Positions 63,237-64,000 of a DNA stretch of 64,000 bases are shown here, one piece after another. Under the pieces are notes generated by a model. It did no database searches, was not told where the DNA came from, and saw nothing but the letters and a program-made list of their open reading frames with translations. The position numbers and the translations under genes were made by a program. Within the stretch, counting starts at the first letter, position 1. Each line of letters begins with the position of its first letter. Source of the stretch: Sipunculus nudus (taxonomy: Eukaryota; Annelida; Sipuncula; Golfingiida; Sipunculidae); assembly GCA_026874595.1 (NCBI GenBank), contig CM049306.1, positions 19,215,019-19,279,018 on the forward strand. Reading direction: 5' to 3'.

Positions 63237-63269
63237 TGACCTTAGGTCGGTGACCTCTGACCCTGACCC
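63237..63269. promoter_or_regulatory. Cluster of nuclear-receptor-like half-sites
   Basis: Within 33 bp: TGACCT, AGGTCG, TGACCT, TGACCC, TGACCC. AGGTCGGTGACCT (63244-63256) is an inverted repeat with one spacer base, an ecdysone/FXR-type IR1, followed by two directly adjacent GGGTCA half-sites on the minus strand. Confidence 0.35.
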
Positions 63270-64000
63270 GGTCGGCGGGCAGGTACCGAATTAATCCGTC
63301 TGACAAGCAAGGGTTGGGTGGTTTTCAATATGGCCGCCAGATTGCTGAGCCAGATGTTTGCATCCTCGGCTTGTTGTATATACTTTTATGTACGGGCTCC
63401 TTCGACTATATGTTTACCACATATATAAGACTAAGGAAAGCTGTGTATCTAGTATCGTTTGGTGAGCGGAAACACCTGCATGTATAGCTATGTGAGGTTA
63501 TCCCTTTTACCATTCAGTTCACTTTTATTACTCTCAAAGGGGTGGAAATGCCCTTGAGGGTTACATAACCTCAGCATATATATTGCGGTATGAGAATGAC
63601 TTCAGGTGGCAGATCCAACATACCGTGCAGAATATGTCATTTCTCATCTTCCCTACCTGCTCGCAGCGTTTATGAATTCGCTCTGGATATATCCATCCAT
63701 AGGGAATATGTTATATCTGATCTTAAAGAAAAACAAGTCTAGATAAAATACCGGAAATCGGACTGGCAATGACTTCATCTAAAAAAACTGAAGTGTATAA
63801 GTCTTTGACCTCATCAGACCCTGCATGTCGCTTTTAATGTTGTAATATGTAATATGATATAATGTCGCTGGCCCACCCGATGATGAACTGCTTTATATAA
63901 TGCGATAAACTCCCTTCCTCTTTGAAAAGAAAATTGCCAAAAATAAATCTTGAACATCCAACAATTCATGTTTTAAAGGATTAGACATTAAGAAAAGTAT

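Overview
This is an AT-rich animal nuclear genome window with small exons, GT-AG introns, many microsatellites and several transposable elements. Repeat style (tandem GACCTT/AAGGTCA blocks, TAGGCCTA motifs, a DIRS-type element) suggests a marine invertebrate, possibly a mollusc, but this is inference. No operon, CRISPR array or prokaryotic feature is present, and I found no convincing new multi-gene system. The notable content is one well-supported gene plus unusually legible mobile-element and duplication structures.

Left third (about 2.4-23.85 kb, minus strand): nineteen small exons with exact GT-AG borders join into 529 in-frame codons of PTCD3 (mitoribosomal protein mS39, a pentatricopeptide-repeat protein). 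The ATG is at 23844; the C-terminal exons lie left of the window. Its introns host a 3.7-kb DIRS-like tyrosine-recombinase retrotransposon with a deleted reverse transcriptase (5.0-8.7 kb), a non-autonomous inverted-repeat element (10.76-11.6 kb), a 28-bp minisatellite (15.0-15.5 kb), an AAGGTCA-type tandem repeat (18.8-19.4 kb) and simple repeats. A 338-bp satellite-like array with a three-unit higher-order period fills 1-1925.

Middle (24-41.4 kb): a plus-strand first exon at 27096-27503 encodes the N-terminus of a type II membrane protein of unknown family. A weaker candidate second exon is at 28885-29034. Directly after it a 5.65-kb segment is tandemly duplicated (29036-34687 and 34688-41417); the second copy alone carries a 1,048-bp insertion with the hallmarks of a solo LTR.

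Right third (41.4-64 kb): no secure gene. It holds a recent, minus-strand, non-autonomous LTR retrotransposon (49983-53996; 739-bp LTRs with one mismatch seen, tRNA-Pro-type primer site, polypurine tract, no coding capacity, internal alternating 80-bp repeats), a tRNA-like SINE head, relatives of the left-end satellite interrupted by a small inverted-repeat element, dispersed copies of an unnamed repeat, and a dense cluster of nuclear-receptor-like half-sites near 63.25 kb.
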